Assembly: GCA_017431345.1 (NCBI GenBank)
Contig: JAFRLH010000087.1
Coordinates: 1-42,971, forward strand
Source of the DNA: Lachnospiraceae bacterium
GTDB lineage: Bacteria > Bacillota > Clostridia > Lachnospirales > Lachnospiraceae
Direction of reading: 5' to 3'
Length of the DNA stretch: 42,971 nucleotides
Under the pieces are notes generated by a model, which searched no databases, was not told the DNA's origin, and worked only from the letters and a program-made list of their open reading frames with translations. The position numbers and the translations under genes are program-made. Every line of letters begins with the position of its first letter. Within the stretch, counting starts at the first letter, position 1. Shown here in pieces: positions 1-7,879 of the stretch.

Positions 1-488
1 AGTTCGCTGTGGGAGCCGTTCGCGATGATGGTGACATCCGCTTCAATATCCATCTCCGTGTTATGATAGAGGCCATGGACGCCCTTCACAACGCCTTTGC
101 GCATGATCAGGCTGGTGGCTTCATAGTTCTCCATGAAGTCCGCGCCCATACGGATCGCCGCACGGCGGATCTGATCGTCCGTGAAACGGCGGGTAGCGAT
201 CATGGCAGGCTCTGTCTTCATGTCGACATAATCCTCGTCTCTGTCGATCAGACGGAAATCGGTGATCGAGCATGCCTGATACTTCATCATCTCGTCATAG
301 CAGCCCATTTCCTTCAGCATCGGATACAGGGCAGGTACATACACGCCGCCGCAGATCTTGTCGCGGGGCCATGTTTCCTTATCTACAAAAAGGACATCTA
401 CGCCAAGCTTTGCCAGATAATATGCCACGGTGCTTCCTCCGGGGCCCGCACCGACAACAAGCGCTGTTCTTTTGATCTTTTTCATCAT
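1..488 (-). CDS. FAD-dependent oxidoreductase, geranylgeranyl reductase family (3' part outside window)
   Basis: The first 162 codons are in the window and the C-terminus lies beyond its left edge. The N-terminus carries the dinucleotide-binding fingerprint VVGAGPGGSTVAYYLAKLG, followed by an acidic strand end (VDKE) and DKICGGVYVPAL, the substrate-side motif typical of the geranylgeranyl reductase/FixC-like FAD monooxygenase fold. The expected role is a cytoplasmic flavoprotein that reduces or oxidises a lipid or aromatic substrate; the substrate cannot be read from this part. A strong AGGAGG site precedes two consecutive ATG codons (488 and 485), so the exact start is uncertain by one codon. 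It lies 10 bp downstream of a shortened ferredoxin/flavoprotein gene on the same strand, so the two are probably co-transcribed and may once have formed an electron-transfer pair. Confidence 0.8.
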   Translation of the reverse strand, partial: MMKKIKRTALVVGAGPGGSTVAYYLAKLGVDVLFVDKETWPRDKICGGVYVPALYPMLKEMGCYDEMMKYQACSITDFRLIDRDEDYVDMKTEPAMIATRRFTDDQIRRAAIRMGADFMENYEATSLIMRKGVVKGVHGLYHNTEMDIEADVTIIANGSHSE

Positions 489-498
489 GCAGTCCTCC

Positions 499-1359
499 TT
501 ACTTTCTCACCATGGTAATGACATCGCCTTCGGGACAGAGCTTCTGACATACGCCGCAGCCGATACATTTCTCTGCATCGATCATTGCGTAGCCGCAGCC
601 GAGGCAGCGCAGTTCTTCCTGATAGACCTGCTTCGCGGTATAGGTGATCTCCACATCGTCAAAGTTCTTTACGCGCTCCGCTGCGGGCTGCATCGGACGC
701 TCATGACGGCGGGTCTTCCGGCGGTTGCAGGGATAGAGTTTCTCTTCGAGCGGTCCGGGCACGAGCTTATGTCCGATCCGGCCGTTCCTGAGCATACGTT
801 CCTGGATCGCAGCATCGACATCGAACGCAGCGTCGCGGCCGCTGGCCAGCGCATCGATGACGGAGCAGGCGCCTCCGGCAATATCGCCGGCCCAGAATAC
901 GGTCTCACCGTCCGCTTCGGGGAAGATGGGATCCGCATACTGACCGATGGCAACGATTGCGTCATATTCCTTCTGCAGCTCCGCGATCTGTTTCTTTCCA
1001 AGCGGTGCGCTGCAATGGATCGTCAGGCCGGCTTCTTCCAGCTTTTTGATGTCTTTGCGGACTTCCTCATGACTGAGACGGAAATCCGGGATCGCACGGA
1101 CAAGCATGCCGCCGGGCTCATTGTTCGCTTCGTAAATGTCCACTTCGTAGCCGAGTTCGGAAAGGAAATGACCTGCGGAGAGGCCGGCAGGGCCTGCGCC
1201 GATGACGGCAATGCGCTCGTCATACAAACGGGGATATTTCGGCCTTGTATACTCTACGTTCTCATCCAGATATCTCTTGATCCCGCGGATCGCCATAGGC
1301 TCATCGACCAGTACGACGCGTTTGCAGACCTGTTCGCACGGATGAGGGAGCCGGCCCAT
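499..1359 (-). pseudogene. Shortened glutamate-synthase-beta-like flavoprotein with C-terminal 4Fe-4S motif
   Basis: An open frame of 286 codons. It holds GRLPHPCEQVCKR (end of the usual N-terminal Fe-S region), a FAD fingerprint AVIGAGPAGLSAGHFLSELG, GGMLVRAIPDFRL, the C-terminal FAD closing motif WAGDIAGG with a following AI-x-GR-x-AA-like helix, and a ferredoxin-like tail with RCLGCG and CIGCGVCQKLCP. The intact relative at 27620-28843 has about 75 more N-terminal residues with eight cysteines, and about 145 more residues between YDAIVA and the GD motif, where the NAD(P)H-binding domain sits. Both parts are absent here. No ribosome site precedes the ATG, and the frame upstream (to a stop near 1432) has no cysteines. 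I call it a 5'-truncated gene with an internal in-frame deletion; a genuine short variant that takes electrons only through ferredoxin is the alternative. Confidence 0.6.
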
Positions 1360-1399
1360 CCGGGTGTTGTGTAAGGTATCTGGCAGATCCTTTTTTCTC

Positions 1400-1428
1400 T
1401 GGACGAATACCTGTGAAAGTGCTATGAT
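1400..1428 (+). promoter_or_regulatory. Sigma-70-type promoter of the cobalamin locus
   Basis: TGGACG (1400-1405) and TATGAT (1423-1428) are separated by 17 bp and lie just upstream of the riboswitch aptamer. The -10 box overlaps an 8+2+8 inverted repeat (1421-1438). Confidence 0.6.
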
Positions 1429-1438
1429 GAATCATAGC
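1421..1438. repeat. Inverted repeat over the -10 box and start region of the cobalamin promoter
   Basis: GCTATGAT-GA-ATCATAGC is a perfect 8-bp dyad with a 2-bp centre. Its position over the -10 element and probable start site is what an operator would show. It could equally be a fortuitous symmetry or the first hairpin of the leader RNA. Confidence 0.4.
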
Positions 1439-1446
1439 TTAATAAA

Positions 1447-1655
1447 GAACAGCCATCCTACGCGTACACCGCAGCATGGAATGGGGTAGCGCCCCGCGAG
1501 CAGGTCACTGTCAGGCTTTATGAGCCCAAGTCAGATACATGCAGGAAGGCTGTCACGGCTGTTCCAGCGCAATGGTTGTGATCAAACGGATCTTCCGGTC
1601 TGCCGGAGGAGTATGTTTGTTTACAACGTCCGGAATATCCCGGACGTTTTTGTTT
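1447..1655 (+). ncRNA. Cobalamin riboswitch with intrinsic terminator
   Basis: The 5' leader of the cbiK-led locus has the hallmarks of a cobalamin aptamer. A closing helix pairs GAACAGCC (1447-1454) with GGCTGTTC (1557-1564). A GGTCACTG core segment follows a GC-rich arm near 1485-1510. The B12-box-like AAGTCAGATACATGC lies at 1528-1542. Downstream, GTTGTGATCAAAC (1575-1587) can pair with GTTTGTTTACAAC (1615-1627), and this overlaps the 5' arm of a perfect terminator hairpin (1626-1647, then T-rich). This suggests transcriptional control: B12 bound gives termination, B12 absent gives read-through. The downstream genes are all for tetrapyrrole or corrinoid handling, which supports the call. 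Confidence 0.87.
1626..1655 (+). terminator. Riboswitch intrinsic terminator
   Basis: ACGTCCGG and CCGGACGT form a perfect 8-bp stem around a 6-nt loop, followed by TTTTGTTT. It lies 30-60 nt before the cbiK start, so it acts as an attenuator and not as the end of a gene. Confidence 0.85.
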
Positions 1656-1686
1656 CCTATCTATTTACCAAAAGGGAGGTAAAAAA

Positions 1687-2715
1687 ATGAAGAAGTTGTT
1701 GTCATTTGTTGCTGTTATGATGCTTGTTGTTTCGATTACAGCCTACGGATCATCCCAGCCTGATGAGACGACAGCCGCTGCAGCGGTGGTCGAAGAAGCC
1801 GCTGAAAGCGCTGCGGCTGATAATGAGACAGAGGCTGCAGAAGGCGAAGAGGCTGAGGAAGAGGACGAAGAGAACTATAATACAGGCGATGCTTCTCTGG
1901 ATGATCCGCTCAATGCGGATGAGATCGGCGAGAACGAGCTGCTGGTCGTAAGCTTTGGAACCAGCTTCAATGACAGCCGCAGACAGACGATCGGCGCGAT
2001 CGAGGGCGCGATGATCAAGGCGTTCCCGGATTATTCCGTACGCCGCGGTTTCACCAGCCAGATCATCATTGATCATGTAAAGAAGCGTGATAATGTAGCC
2101 ATTGATAATCTTACCGAAGCGCTTGACCGTGCGGTCAATAACGGCGTTAAGACGCTGGTCGTACAGCCTACCCACCTGATGAGCGGGTTTGAGTATACAG
2201 ATGTTGTGAACGAACTCGGAAATTATTCCGATGCTTTCGAGAAGATCGCGGTCGGACAGCCGATCCTGACGACCGATGAAGACTTTGAAAAGGTCATCGG
2301 CATCATCACCGACGCTACAAAAGAGTATGACGACGGTGAGACCGCGATCATCTTCATGGGCCACGGCACGGAAGCTGATTCCAACGGAGTATATGCAAAG
2401 ATGCAGGAAATGCTCAAAGCGGATGGATTTGATCATTACTATATCGGAACCGTTGAAGCATCTCCCAGCCTGGACGATGTCGTAAAGGCAGCAAAGGATG
2501 GCGGCTACAAGAAAGTCGTTCTGGAGCCGCTGATGATCGTCTGCGGAGACCATGCGAACAATGATATGGCCGGCGATGAAGAGGATTCCTGGAAGTCCGT
2601 ATTCGAGAAGGAAGGCTTTGAAGTGGAGTGTGTCCTGAGAGGTCTCGGCGAGCTGCCCGGCATCCAGGAGCTGCTTGTAGCCCATGCGCAGGAGGCAGTC
2701 GACAGCCTGCAGTAA
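1687..2715 (+). CDS. cbiK: Exported anaerobic cobaltochelatase (CbiK family)
   Basis: CbiK inserts Co(II) into sirohydrochlorin in the anaerobic B12 pathway. The catalytic region spans about residues 83-342: it opens with ELLVVSFGTSFNDSR and contains the metal-binding histidines in FMGHGTE (His226) and CGDHANNDMAGD (His289), plus Glu257 in GTVEASP. Unlike classic cytoplasmic CbiK, it starts with a signal peptide (MKKLLSFVAVMMLVVSITAYG) and an Ala/Glu-rich acidic linker of about 55 residues, so it should act outside the membrane. The site where a lipobox cysteine would be expected (ITA-C) reads Tyr20, coded TAC and not TGC, so lipid anchoring is doubtful. It is the first gene behind the B12 riboswitch, with an AGGGAGG site 7 bp before the ATG. 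Exported CbiK proteins are known from Desulfovibrio; heme or corrinoid handling is an alternative role. Confidence 0.88.
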   Translation: MKKLLSFVAVMMLVVSITAYGSSQPDETTAAAAVVEEAAESAAADNETEAAEGEEAEEEDEENYNTGDASLDDPLNADEIGENELLVVSFGTSFNDSRRQTIGAIEGAMIKAFPDYSVRRGFTSQIIIDHVKKRDNVAIDNLTEALDRAVNNGVKTLVVQPTHLMSGFEYTDVVNELGNYSDAFEKIAVGQPILTTDEDFEKVIGIITDATKEYDDGETAIIFMGHGTEADSNGVYAKMQEMLKADGFDHYYIGTVEASPSLDDVVKAAKDGGYKKVVLEPLMIVCGDHANNDMAGDEEDSWKSVFEKEGFEVECVLRGLGELPGIQELLVAHAQEAVDSLQ

Positions 2716-2793
2716 GGACTATTTGAAGACATTTTGACATTGTCATCCTGAAGCCGGCTTGAACTGAGGAATGATAGTATAACAACACTAAAC

Positions 2794-2910
2794 CTGTCAT
2801 TCAGAGGCCGTTTACGGCCGAAGAATCCACGCCCTGAATCAGGCAGTTATACGAAAACCGCAAGCGAAAAGCGGTGGATCCTTCGGCCGCAGGCTCCCTC
2901 AGGATGACAG
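2794..2910. repeat. Dispersed palindromic element, copy A
   Basis: The ends are near-perfect inverted repeats of about 38 bp: the left arm runs CTGTCATTCAGAGG ... GCCGAAGAATCCAC, and the reverse complement of the right arm runs CTGTCATCCTGAGG ... GCCGAAGGATCCAC. No open frame of note lies inside. The same arms recur at 34716-34834 (full), 8794-8872 (left arm and centre) and 41222-41236 (tip only). It is a MITE- or REP-like non-coding repeat between cbiK and the lipoprotein gene, and could fold into a long hairpin in the mRNA. Confidence 0.8.
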
Positions 2911-2925
2911 GAACAGGAGAAAACC

Positions 2926-4992
2926 ATGAGAAAGTTGTTCGTAGTAATAATGGCTGCTCTTTGTCTGATGATGACGGCATGCGCAGGAAATACTGCAGCG
3001 CCGGCTGAAACGGAAGCAGCGGCAGCGGAAACAACTGCCCTGGAAACCGAAGCAGTCACTGAAGCTGCTGAGACTGAGGCGGCCGCGGAAACAACGGCAG
3101 CAGCTGCAGAAACGGAAGCAGCAGAGACGACCGCGGCTCCGGCAGCGGAGACGGAAGAAGAAACAGCAGCGGCTGAAGAAACCGGGACTGCAGTGCAGGA
3201 GTCTGCGGAAGCCTCTGATAAAGTCGCCGGTGCAGGTGAAACGGTCGAAGCCGAGGACATCGTTGACGAAAACGCTGTTCCGGTCACTGCCGCGGATCTG
3301 AAAGACGGTGTCTACGAAGTCGAACCGGCTTCCAGCTCCAGCATGTTCAATATTGAATCCGCAGAGCTCCATGTGGAGAACGGCAGTATGTATGCTGTCA
3401 TGACCATGGGCGGTACGGGATATCTTTACATTTATCCCGGAACAGCGGAAGAAGCGGCGGCTGCGCCGGAATCCGATTACATTGCGCACGAAGAAACGGC
3501 AGAGGGGAAGCACACCTTCACCATTCCGGTCGAATCGCTGAACACCGGCATCGACTGTGCCGCCTACAGCAAGCGTAAGGAAAAATGGTACAACCGCACG
3601 ATCGTTTTCAGGGCGGATCAGATCCCGGCGGACGCATTTTCCGAAAGCTTCTTTACGACAGCGGAAACGCTTGGCCTGGAAGACGGAACTTATCTTGCAG
3701 GCGTCGTGCTTGCCGGCGGATCCGGAAAGGCATCCGTAACATCACCGTGTGAATTTACGGTCGAAAACGGAACAGCGATTGCCCGGATCGAATTCAGCAG
3801 TCCGAACTATGACTACGTAATAAAAGACGGAGAGAAATATCTCCCTGTCAACACGGAAGGGAATTCGGTATTTGAGATTCCGCTCACAGCTTTTGATTAT
3901 CCGGTAGCAATCACCGCCGATACAACGGCCATGAGCCAGCCTCACGAGATCGAATATACTCTCACGTTTGATTCATCATCCATAACGAAGGCGGAAGAAG
4001 ATGCAGCTGCGGCTGCATCTTCTGGTATTGTGGAACTGAAGTACGCGCATGAATTCCAGGCGGTCAGGAAGGAAGACGGAAGCTGTGAGATCACGATCGG
4101 GGATGACAATTTTCATATCGATCATCCTTACAGCAATATTTATCTGGCGTCCTCGGCTGCCATGGATCTGTTCCTGAAAGTCGGCGCGATCGATGCGGTG
4201 ACGATGACAGGAACGAAAGCGTCAGACTGGGCCATAGAGGATATCAGGAAGCTTGTCGAAGACGAAACGATCACCTATGCAGGCAAATACAGCGCGCCGG
4301 ATTATGAATATCTGGTATCGGAAGGGTGCGATCTGGCGCTGGAAAACACGATGATCTACCACACACCTGAAGTAAAAGAGAAGCTCGAATCGCTGGGGAT
4401 TCCTGTTATGGTGGAGCGCTCGAGCTACGAAACAGAGCCGCTCGGCAGGATGGAATGGATCAAGCTCTACGGGATCCTGACCGGCCATTATGAGGAAGCG
4501 GCGGCATTTTTTGAAGAAAAAACAAAGGAGCTGGAAGCGCTTGCTGATCTTGATAACACGGGAAAGACAGTCGTCTTCTTTTATATAAACAGCAACGGAC
4601 AGCCGGTCGTCAGAAAGCCCGGCGATTATATCAGCAAAATGATCGACATGGCGGGCGGCACGTATTTTCTGACAGACGCCGGCGGAGATGACAACATGCT
4701 CTCTACCATGAACATGCAGATGGAAGCGTTTCTGGCTGCCGCGGCGGACGCGGACATCCTGATCTACAACAGCACCATTGACGCAGAGCTTCATGATCTG
4801 GATGAACTGCTGGCAAAAGATGCACTCTTTGCCGGATTCAAAGCTGTAAAAGAAGGAAATGTCTGGTGCACCGGGAAAAATATGTTCCAGGAAACATCGG
4901 CGATTGCGGACATGATCCTCGAAATGCATGCTATAATAAATGGAACTGCAGGAAACGGAGAAAACCTGGAGTATATCCACAAACTGAACTGA
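2926..4992 (+). CDS. Corrinoid/tetrapyrrole ABC transporter lipoprotein: NEAT-like repeats plus BtuF-like domain
   Basis: A lipoprotein signal ends in LMMTAC (lipid-modified Cys19) and is followed by an Ala/Glu/Thr-rich low-complexity spacer to about residue 110. Two related blocks start at DGVYEVE (residue 127) and DGTYLAGV (residue 253), each about 110-120 residues of alternating beta strands; they resemble the NEAT-type heme-binding or iron-transport-associated domains of Gram-positive surface proteins. From about residue 373 to 688 there is a periplasmic-binding-protein fold of the BtuF/FhuD class (GAIDAVTMTG, ALENTMIYHT, DILIYNSTI, GNVWCTGKNMFQ). The protein should sit on the outer face of the membrane and hand ligand to the permease encoded next. 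The BtuF family, the riboswitch and the neighbours favour cobinamide, cobalamin or another tetrapyrrole; the NEAT-like assignment is by eye. Confidence 0.8.
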   Translation: MRKLFVVIMAALCLMMTACAGNTAAPAETEAAAAETTALETEAVTEAAETEAAAETTAAAAETEAAETTAAPAAETEEETAAAEETGTAVQESAEASDKVAGAGETVEAEDIVDENAVPVTAADLKDGVYEVEPASSSSMFNIESAELHVENGSMYAVMTMGGTGYLYIYPGTAEEAAAAPESDYIAHEETAEGKHTFTIPVESLNTGIDCAAYSKRKEKWYNRTIVFRADQIPADAFSESFFTTAETLGLEDGTYLAGVVLAGGSGKASVTSPCEFTVENGTAIARIEFSSPNYDYVIKDGEKYLPVNTEGNSVFEIPLTAFDYPVAITADTTAMSQPHEIEYTLTFDSSSITKAEEDAAAAASSGIVELKYAHEFQAVRKEDGSCEITIGDDNFHIDHPYSNIYLASSAAMDLFLKVGAIDAVTMTGTKASDWAIEDIRKLVEDETITYAGKYSAPDYEYLVSEGCDLALENTMIYHTPEVKEKLESLGIPVMVERSSYETEPLGRMEWIKLYGILTGHYEEAAAFFEEKTKELEALADLDNTGKTVVFFYINSNGQPVVRKPGDYISKMIDMAGGTYFLTDAGGDDNMLSTMNMQMEAFLAAAADADILIYNSTIDAELHDLDELLAKDALFAGFKAVKEGNVWCTGKNMFQETSAIADMILEMHAIINGTAGNGENLEYIHKLN

Positions 4993-5017
4993 GATACTCC
5001 GGAGACGGTCATCGGCT

Positions 5018-6031
5018 ATGAACAGAACAAAACGGTATACGGCAGGCTTCCTGATCCTTGCGGCGGCAGTCCTGCTTCTTCTGTATTTAAATCTGAATAT
5101 CGGAAGCGTGAAGGTGAGCCCGGCAGAGATCCTGGACGTTCTGGCATCAGGAGACACGACGGATACCAACGGGAGCATCATCCTGAGCATCCGCATGCCG
5201 CGCATGCTCTCCGCGCTGATCCTGGGCGGGGCGCTTGCCGTGTCCGGTTTCCTGCTGCAGACCTTTTTCGCAAATCCGATCGCCGGGCCATTCGTCCTGG
5301 GTATTTCATCCGGATCAAAGCTTGTCCTGGCGCTGGTGATGATCAGCTGTATGACAGTCGGCAGGGCGATCAGTTCCGCGGCTATGATCGGTGCAGCCTT
5401 TATCGGCGCGCTGGCTTCCATGCTGGTGATCCTGCTGATCTCGGGTTGGGTGAAAAAGATGTCCGTGCTGGTCATCTGCGGCGTCATGATCGGGTATATC
5501 TGCTCGGCCATTACGGATTTTGTTGTTTCTTTCGCGGATGACTCGAATATCGTGAACCTGCACAACTGGTCCATGGGAAGCTTTTCCGGCATGAACTGGG
5601 GCAATGTGCGGACGATGGCCGTTGTTGGCGGCGTCACTCTTTTTCTTACTTTTCTGCTGTCAAAGCCGATGTCCGCCTATCAGCTTGGCGATACCTATGC
5701 CGCGAATGTCGGCGTGGACCTGAAGGTATTCCGGTTCGAGCTGATCATGCTCTCCAGCATTCTTTCAGCGCTGGTCACAGCCTTCGCCGGACCGGTATCC
5801 TTTGTCGGGATCGCTGTTCCGCACATCATGAGAGGCATCTTTAAAACGGCGAAACCGCATGTAATGATTCCGGGATGCTTCCTGGGCGGCGCGGCGTTCT
5901 GCCTGTTCTGCGATCTGGTCGCCAGGACGCTGTTCGCGCCGACAGAACTGAACTTAAGCTCGGTAACAGCCGTATTCGGCGCGCCGGTGGTCATCTGGAC
6001 GATGCTGAAAAGAAGCGGGAGGCGGCGTTAA
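5018..6031 (+). CDS. FecCD-family ABC transporter permease (BtuC-like)
   Basis: A 337-residue polytopic protein of the BtuC/FecCD family. It has about ten hydrophobic segments, the conserved start RMPRMLSALILGGALAVSG, NPIAGPFVLGISSG, and the cytoplasmic coupling region GPVSFVGIAVPHIMR. It forms the membrane channel that takes substrate from the preceding lipoprotein. The start lies 25 bp after the lipoprotein stop, and the stop TAA directly abuts the ATG of the ATPase gene, so translation of the two is probably coupled. Riboswitch control and cob genes downstream point to corrinoid uptake; a heme or siderophore substrate is possible, since the family cannot be separated by eye. Confidence 0.9.
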   Translation: MNRTKRYTAGFLILAAAVLLLLYLNLNIGSVKVSPAEILDVLASGDTTDTNGSIILSIRMPRMLSALILGGALAVSGFLLQTFFANPIAGPFVLGISSGSKLVLALVMISCMTVGRAISSAAMIGAAFIGALASMLVILLISGWVKKMSVLVICGVMIGYICSAITDFVVSFADDSNIVNLHNWSMGSFSGMNWGNVRTMAVVGGVTLFLTFLLSKPMSAYQLGDTYAANVGVDLKVFRFELIMLSSILSALVTAFAGPVSFVGIAVPHIMRGIFKTAKPHVMIPGCFLGGAAFCLFCDLVARTLFAPTELNLSSVTAVFGAPVVIWTMLKRSGRRR

Positions 6032-6790
6032 ATGGACAGAATACTTTATACCGAAAAGCTGGATGCCGGTTACAGCGGGCAGGCGGTGATCCGCAATGTA
6101 AATATAGATCTTCATGAAGGGGAGATCATTGCGCTGATCGGACCGAACGGTTCCGGGAAATCGACCATCCTGAAAACGCTGTGCGGCCAGCTGCCGCCGG
6201 TCCGCGGAAACGTTTTCCTGAAAGGAAAAAATCTGGCTGATGTAAAGGAAGCGGAACTTGCAAAGACCATGTCGCTTCTCATGACCGGCAAGGTCGATCC
6301 GGAGCTGATGACCTGCATGGACGTGATCAGCATCGGAAGATATCCTTACACCGGGCTCATGGGGAAGCTTTCGGAACACGACAGGGAAGTCATCCGGGAA
6401 TCCATGCGCATGGCCAATGTGGAGGATCTGGGCGACCGGTATTTTGATCAGATCAGCGACGGGCAGAAACAGCGTGTGCTGCTCGCGAGAGCGATCTGCC
6501 AGGAACCGGAAGTGCTGATCATGGATGAGCCGACAAGCTTTCTGGATATCAAACACAAGCTGGAACTGCTGCAGATCCTGCTGAAGCTGGTGAAAGAGAA
6601 AAATGTCGCAGTGATCGTGTCGCTGCATGAGATTGAGCTTGCGGAAAAGATTGCGGATCAGGTGGTCTGCATCAGGGACGGGATCGCGGAACCGGCAAGA
6701 AGCGCCGGCGATGTGTTCGTACGGGAAAATATCTGCAGGCTGTTTGAGATAGATGAAGCGCAGTATGACTGGCTGTATAAAGGAAGATAG
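6032..6790 (+). CDS. ABC transporter ATP-binding protein (BtuD/FecE-like)
   Basis: A 252-residue nucleotide-binding subunit. It carries Walker A GPNGSGKST (residues 37-45), the signature region ISDGQKQRVLLARA (SDGQ at 142-145, a variant of LSGGQ with Asp for the first Gly), Walker B VLIMDEP (Asp165, Glu166) and the switch His in VIVSLHEIELA. It powers import through the adjacent permease. It follows that gene with no spacing and precedes cobT by 30 bp in the same transcription unit. Confidence 0.93.
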   Translation: MDRILYTEKLDAGYSGQAVIRNVNIDLHEGEIIALIGPNGSGKSTILKTLCGQLPPVRGNVFLKGKNLADVKEAELAKTMSLLMTGKVDPELMTCMDVISIGRYPYTGLMGKLSEHDREVIRESMRMANVEDLGDRYFDQISDGQKQRVLLARAICQEPEVLIMDEPTSFLDIKHKLELLQILLKLVKEKNVAVIVSLHEIELAEKIADQVVCIRDGIAEPARSAGDVFVRENICRLFEIDEAQYDWLYKGR

Positions 6791-6820
6791 ACGGCTCCCG
6801 CGGCCGAGAAGGATGAAAAC

Positions 6821-7879
6821 ATGACTCTTTCTGAAGCAATCAATAGAATACTGCAGCCGGACAGGGAAGCGATGGCTGCGTGCCGCGCGCACTGGAACAG
6901 CATCGGAAAGCCGCTCTACGGGCTTGGAAAACTGGAGGAATATCTGGTGCAGATCGCCGGTGTGCAGCGGACAGAAAAGCCTGATATCCGCAGAAAAGCC
7001 CTGGTGATCTTCTGCGCGGACAACGGCGTTGTCGCGGAAGGCGTCAGCCAGACCGGACAGGAAGTCACGGCGACGGTCGCAGAGAACTTCATTGACGGGA
7101 AGTCCTGTTCAGCGATCATGTGCAGAAGAGCCGGCGCGGATCTTTTTCCTGTCGATGCCGGGATCGCCGTGGACACACCGAGACTGGAAAAAAGAAAGTG
7201 CAGGCGCGGCACCCGGAATATGGCAAAAGGCCCGGCCATGACGAGGGAAGAAGCTGTCTTTGCGATAGAAGCCGGCATTGCAAAAGCAATGGAAATGAAG
7301 GCGGCCGGATATGGAATCCTTGCCGGCGGAGAAATGGGAATCGGCAATACCACGACGAGTGCGGCAGTTGTCTCTGTACTGCTGGGTGCTGAGCCGGCAG
7401 CAGTCACCGGACGCGGGGCCGGGCTTTCGGATGAAGGTCTTGAGACGAAGATCCGTGTAATCCGGAAAGCCATCGAATTGAACCAGCCGGATCCGGAAGA
7501 TCCGCTGGATGTACTTGCCAAAGTCGGCGGCTTTGATATCGCAGCGCTTGCAGGTCTGTTCATCGGCGGCGCATCATGCGGGGTGCCGGTGGTGATCGAC
7601 GGATTCATTTCCGCCGCCGCAGCATTGCTCGCGGTAAAGATCGCGCCGGCCTGCAGGGAATATATGCTGCCATCCCATATGTCGGAAGAGCATGCATCGA
7701 AAATGATCATGGATGCGCTGGAAATGGAGCCGGTGATCCATGCAGGCATGCATCTGGGAGAAGGAACCGGTGCAGCCGCATTGTTCCCGCTGCTGGATAT
7801 GGCCTGCGATATTTATGATCAGATGGACACGTTTGAAGGGATCGCGGTGGAGCAGTATGAGGACTATGGCAGGAAATAA
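6821..7879 (+). CDS. cobT: Nicotinate-nucleotide--dimethylbenzimidazole phosphoribosyltransferase
   Basis: CobT makes alpha-ribazole phosphate from nicotinate mononucleotide and a lower-ligand base, activating the nucleotide loop base of cobalamin. The 352-residue length fits the family. Visible blocks are GKPLYGLGKLE, FCADNGVVAEGVSQTG, EMGIGNTTTSAA, VTGRGAGLSDEG, GGFDIAALAGL, PSHMSEEHA and HLGEGTGAA; Glu314 in the last block matches the catalytic base of Salmonella CobT (Glu317). A GAAGGA site precedes the ATG. The 3' end overlaps the start of cobU, so the two are probably translationally coupled. Confidence 0.97.
   Translation: MTLSEAINRILQPDREAMAACRAHWNSIGKPLYGLGKLEEYLVQIAGVQRTEKPDIRRKALVIFCADNGVVAEGVSQTGQEVTATVAENFIDGKSCSAIMCRRAGADLFPVDAGIAVDTPRLEKRKCRRGTRNMAKGPAMTREEAVFAIEAGIAKAMEMKAAGYGILAGGEMGIGNTTTSAAVVSVLLGAEPAAVTGRGAGLSDEGLETKIRVIRKAIELNQPDPEDPLDVLAKVGGFDIAALAGLFIGGASCGVPVVIDGFISAAAALLAVKIAPACREYMLPSHMSEEHASKMIMDALEMEPVIHAGMHLGEGTGAAALFPLLDMACDIYDQMDTFEGIAVEQYEDYGRK

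Noticed and set aside
2794-2910. Insertion sequence
   Set aside because: Terminal inverted repeats are present, but the element is under 120 bp with no transposase frame; a MITE/REP-like repeat is the better description.
4222-5637. Long minus-strand open frame across the lipoprotein and permease genes
   Set aside because: It crosses two convincing genes of one operon and has no family likeness.
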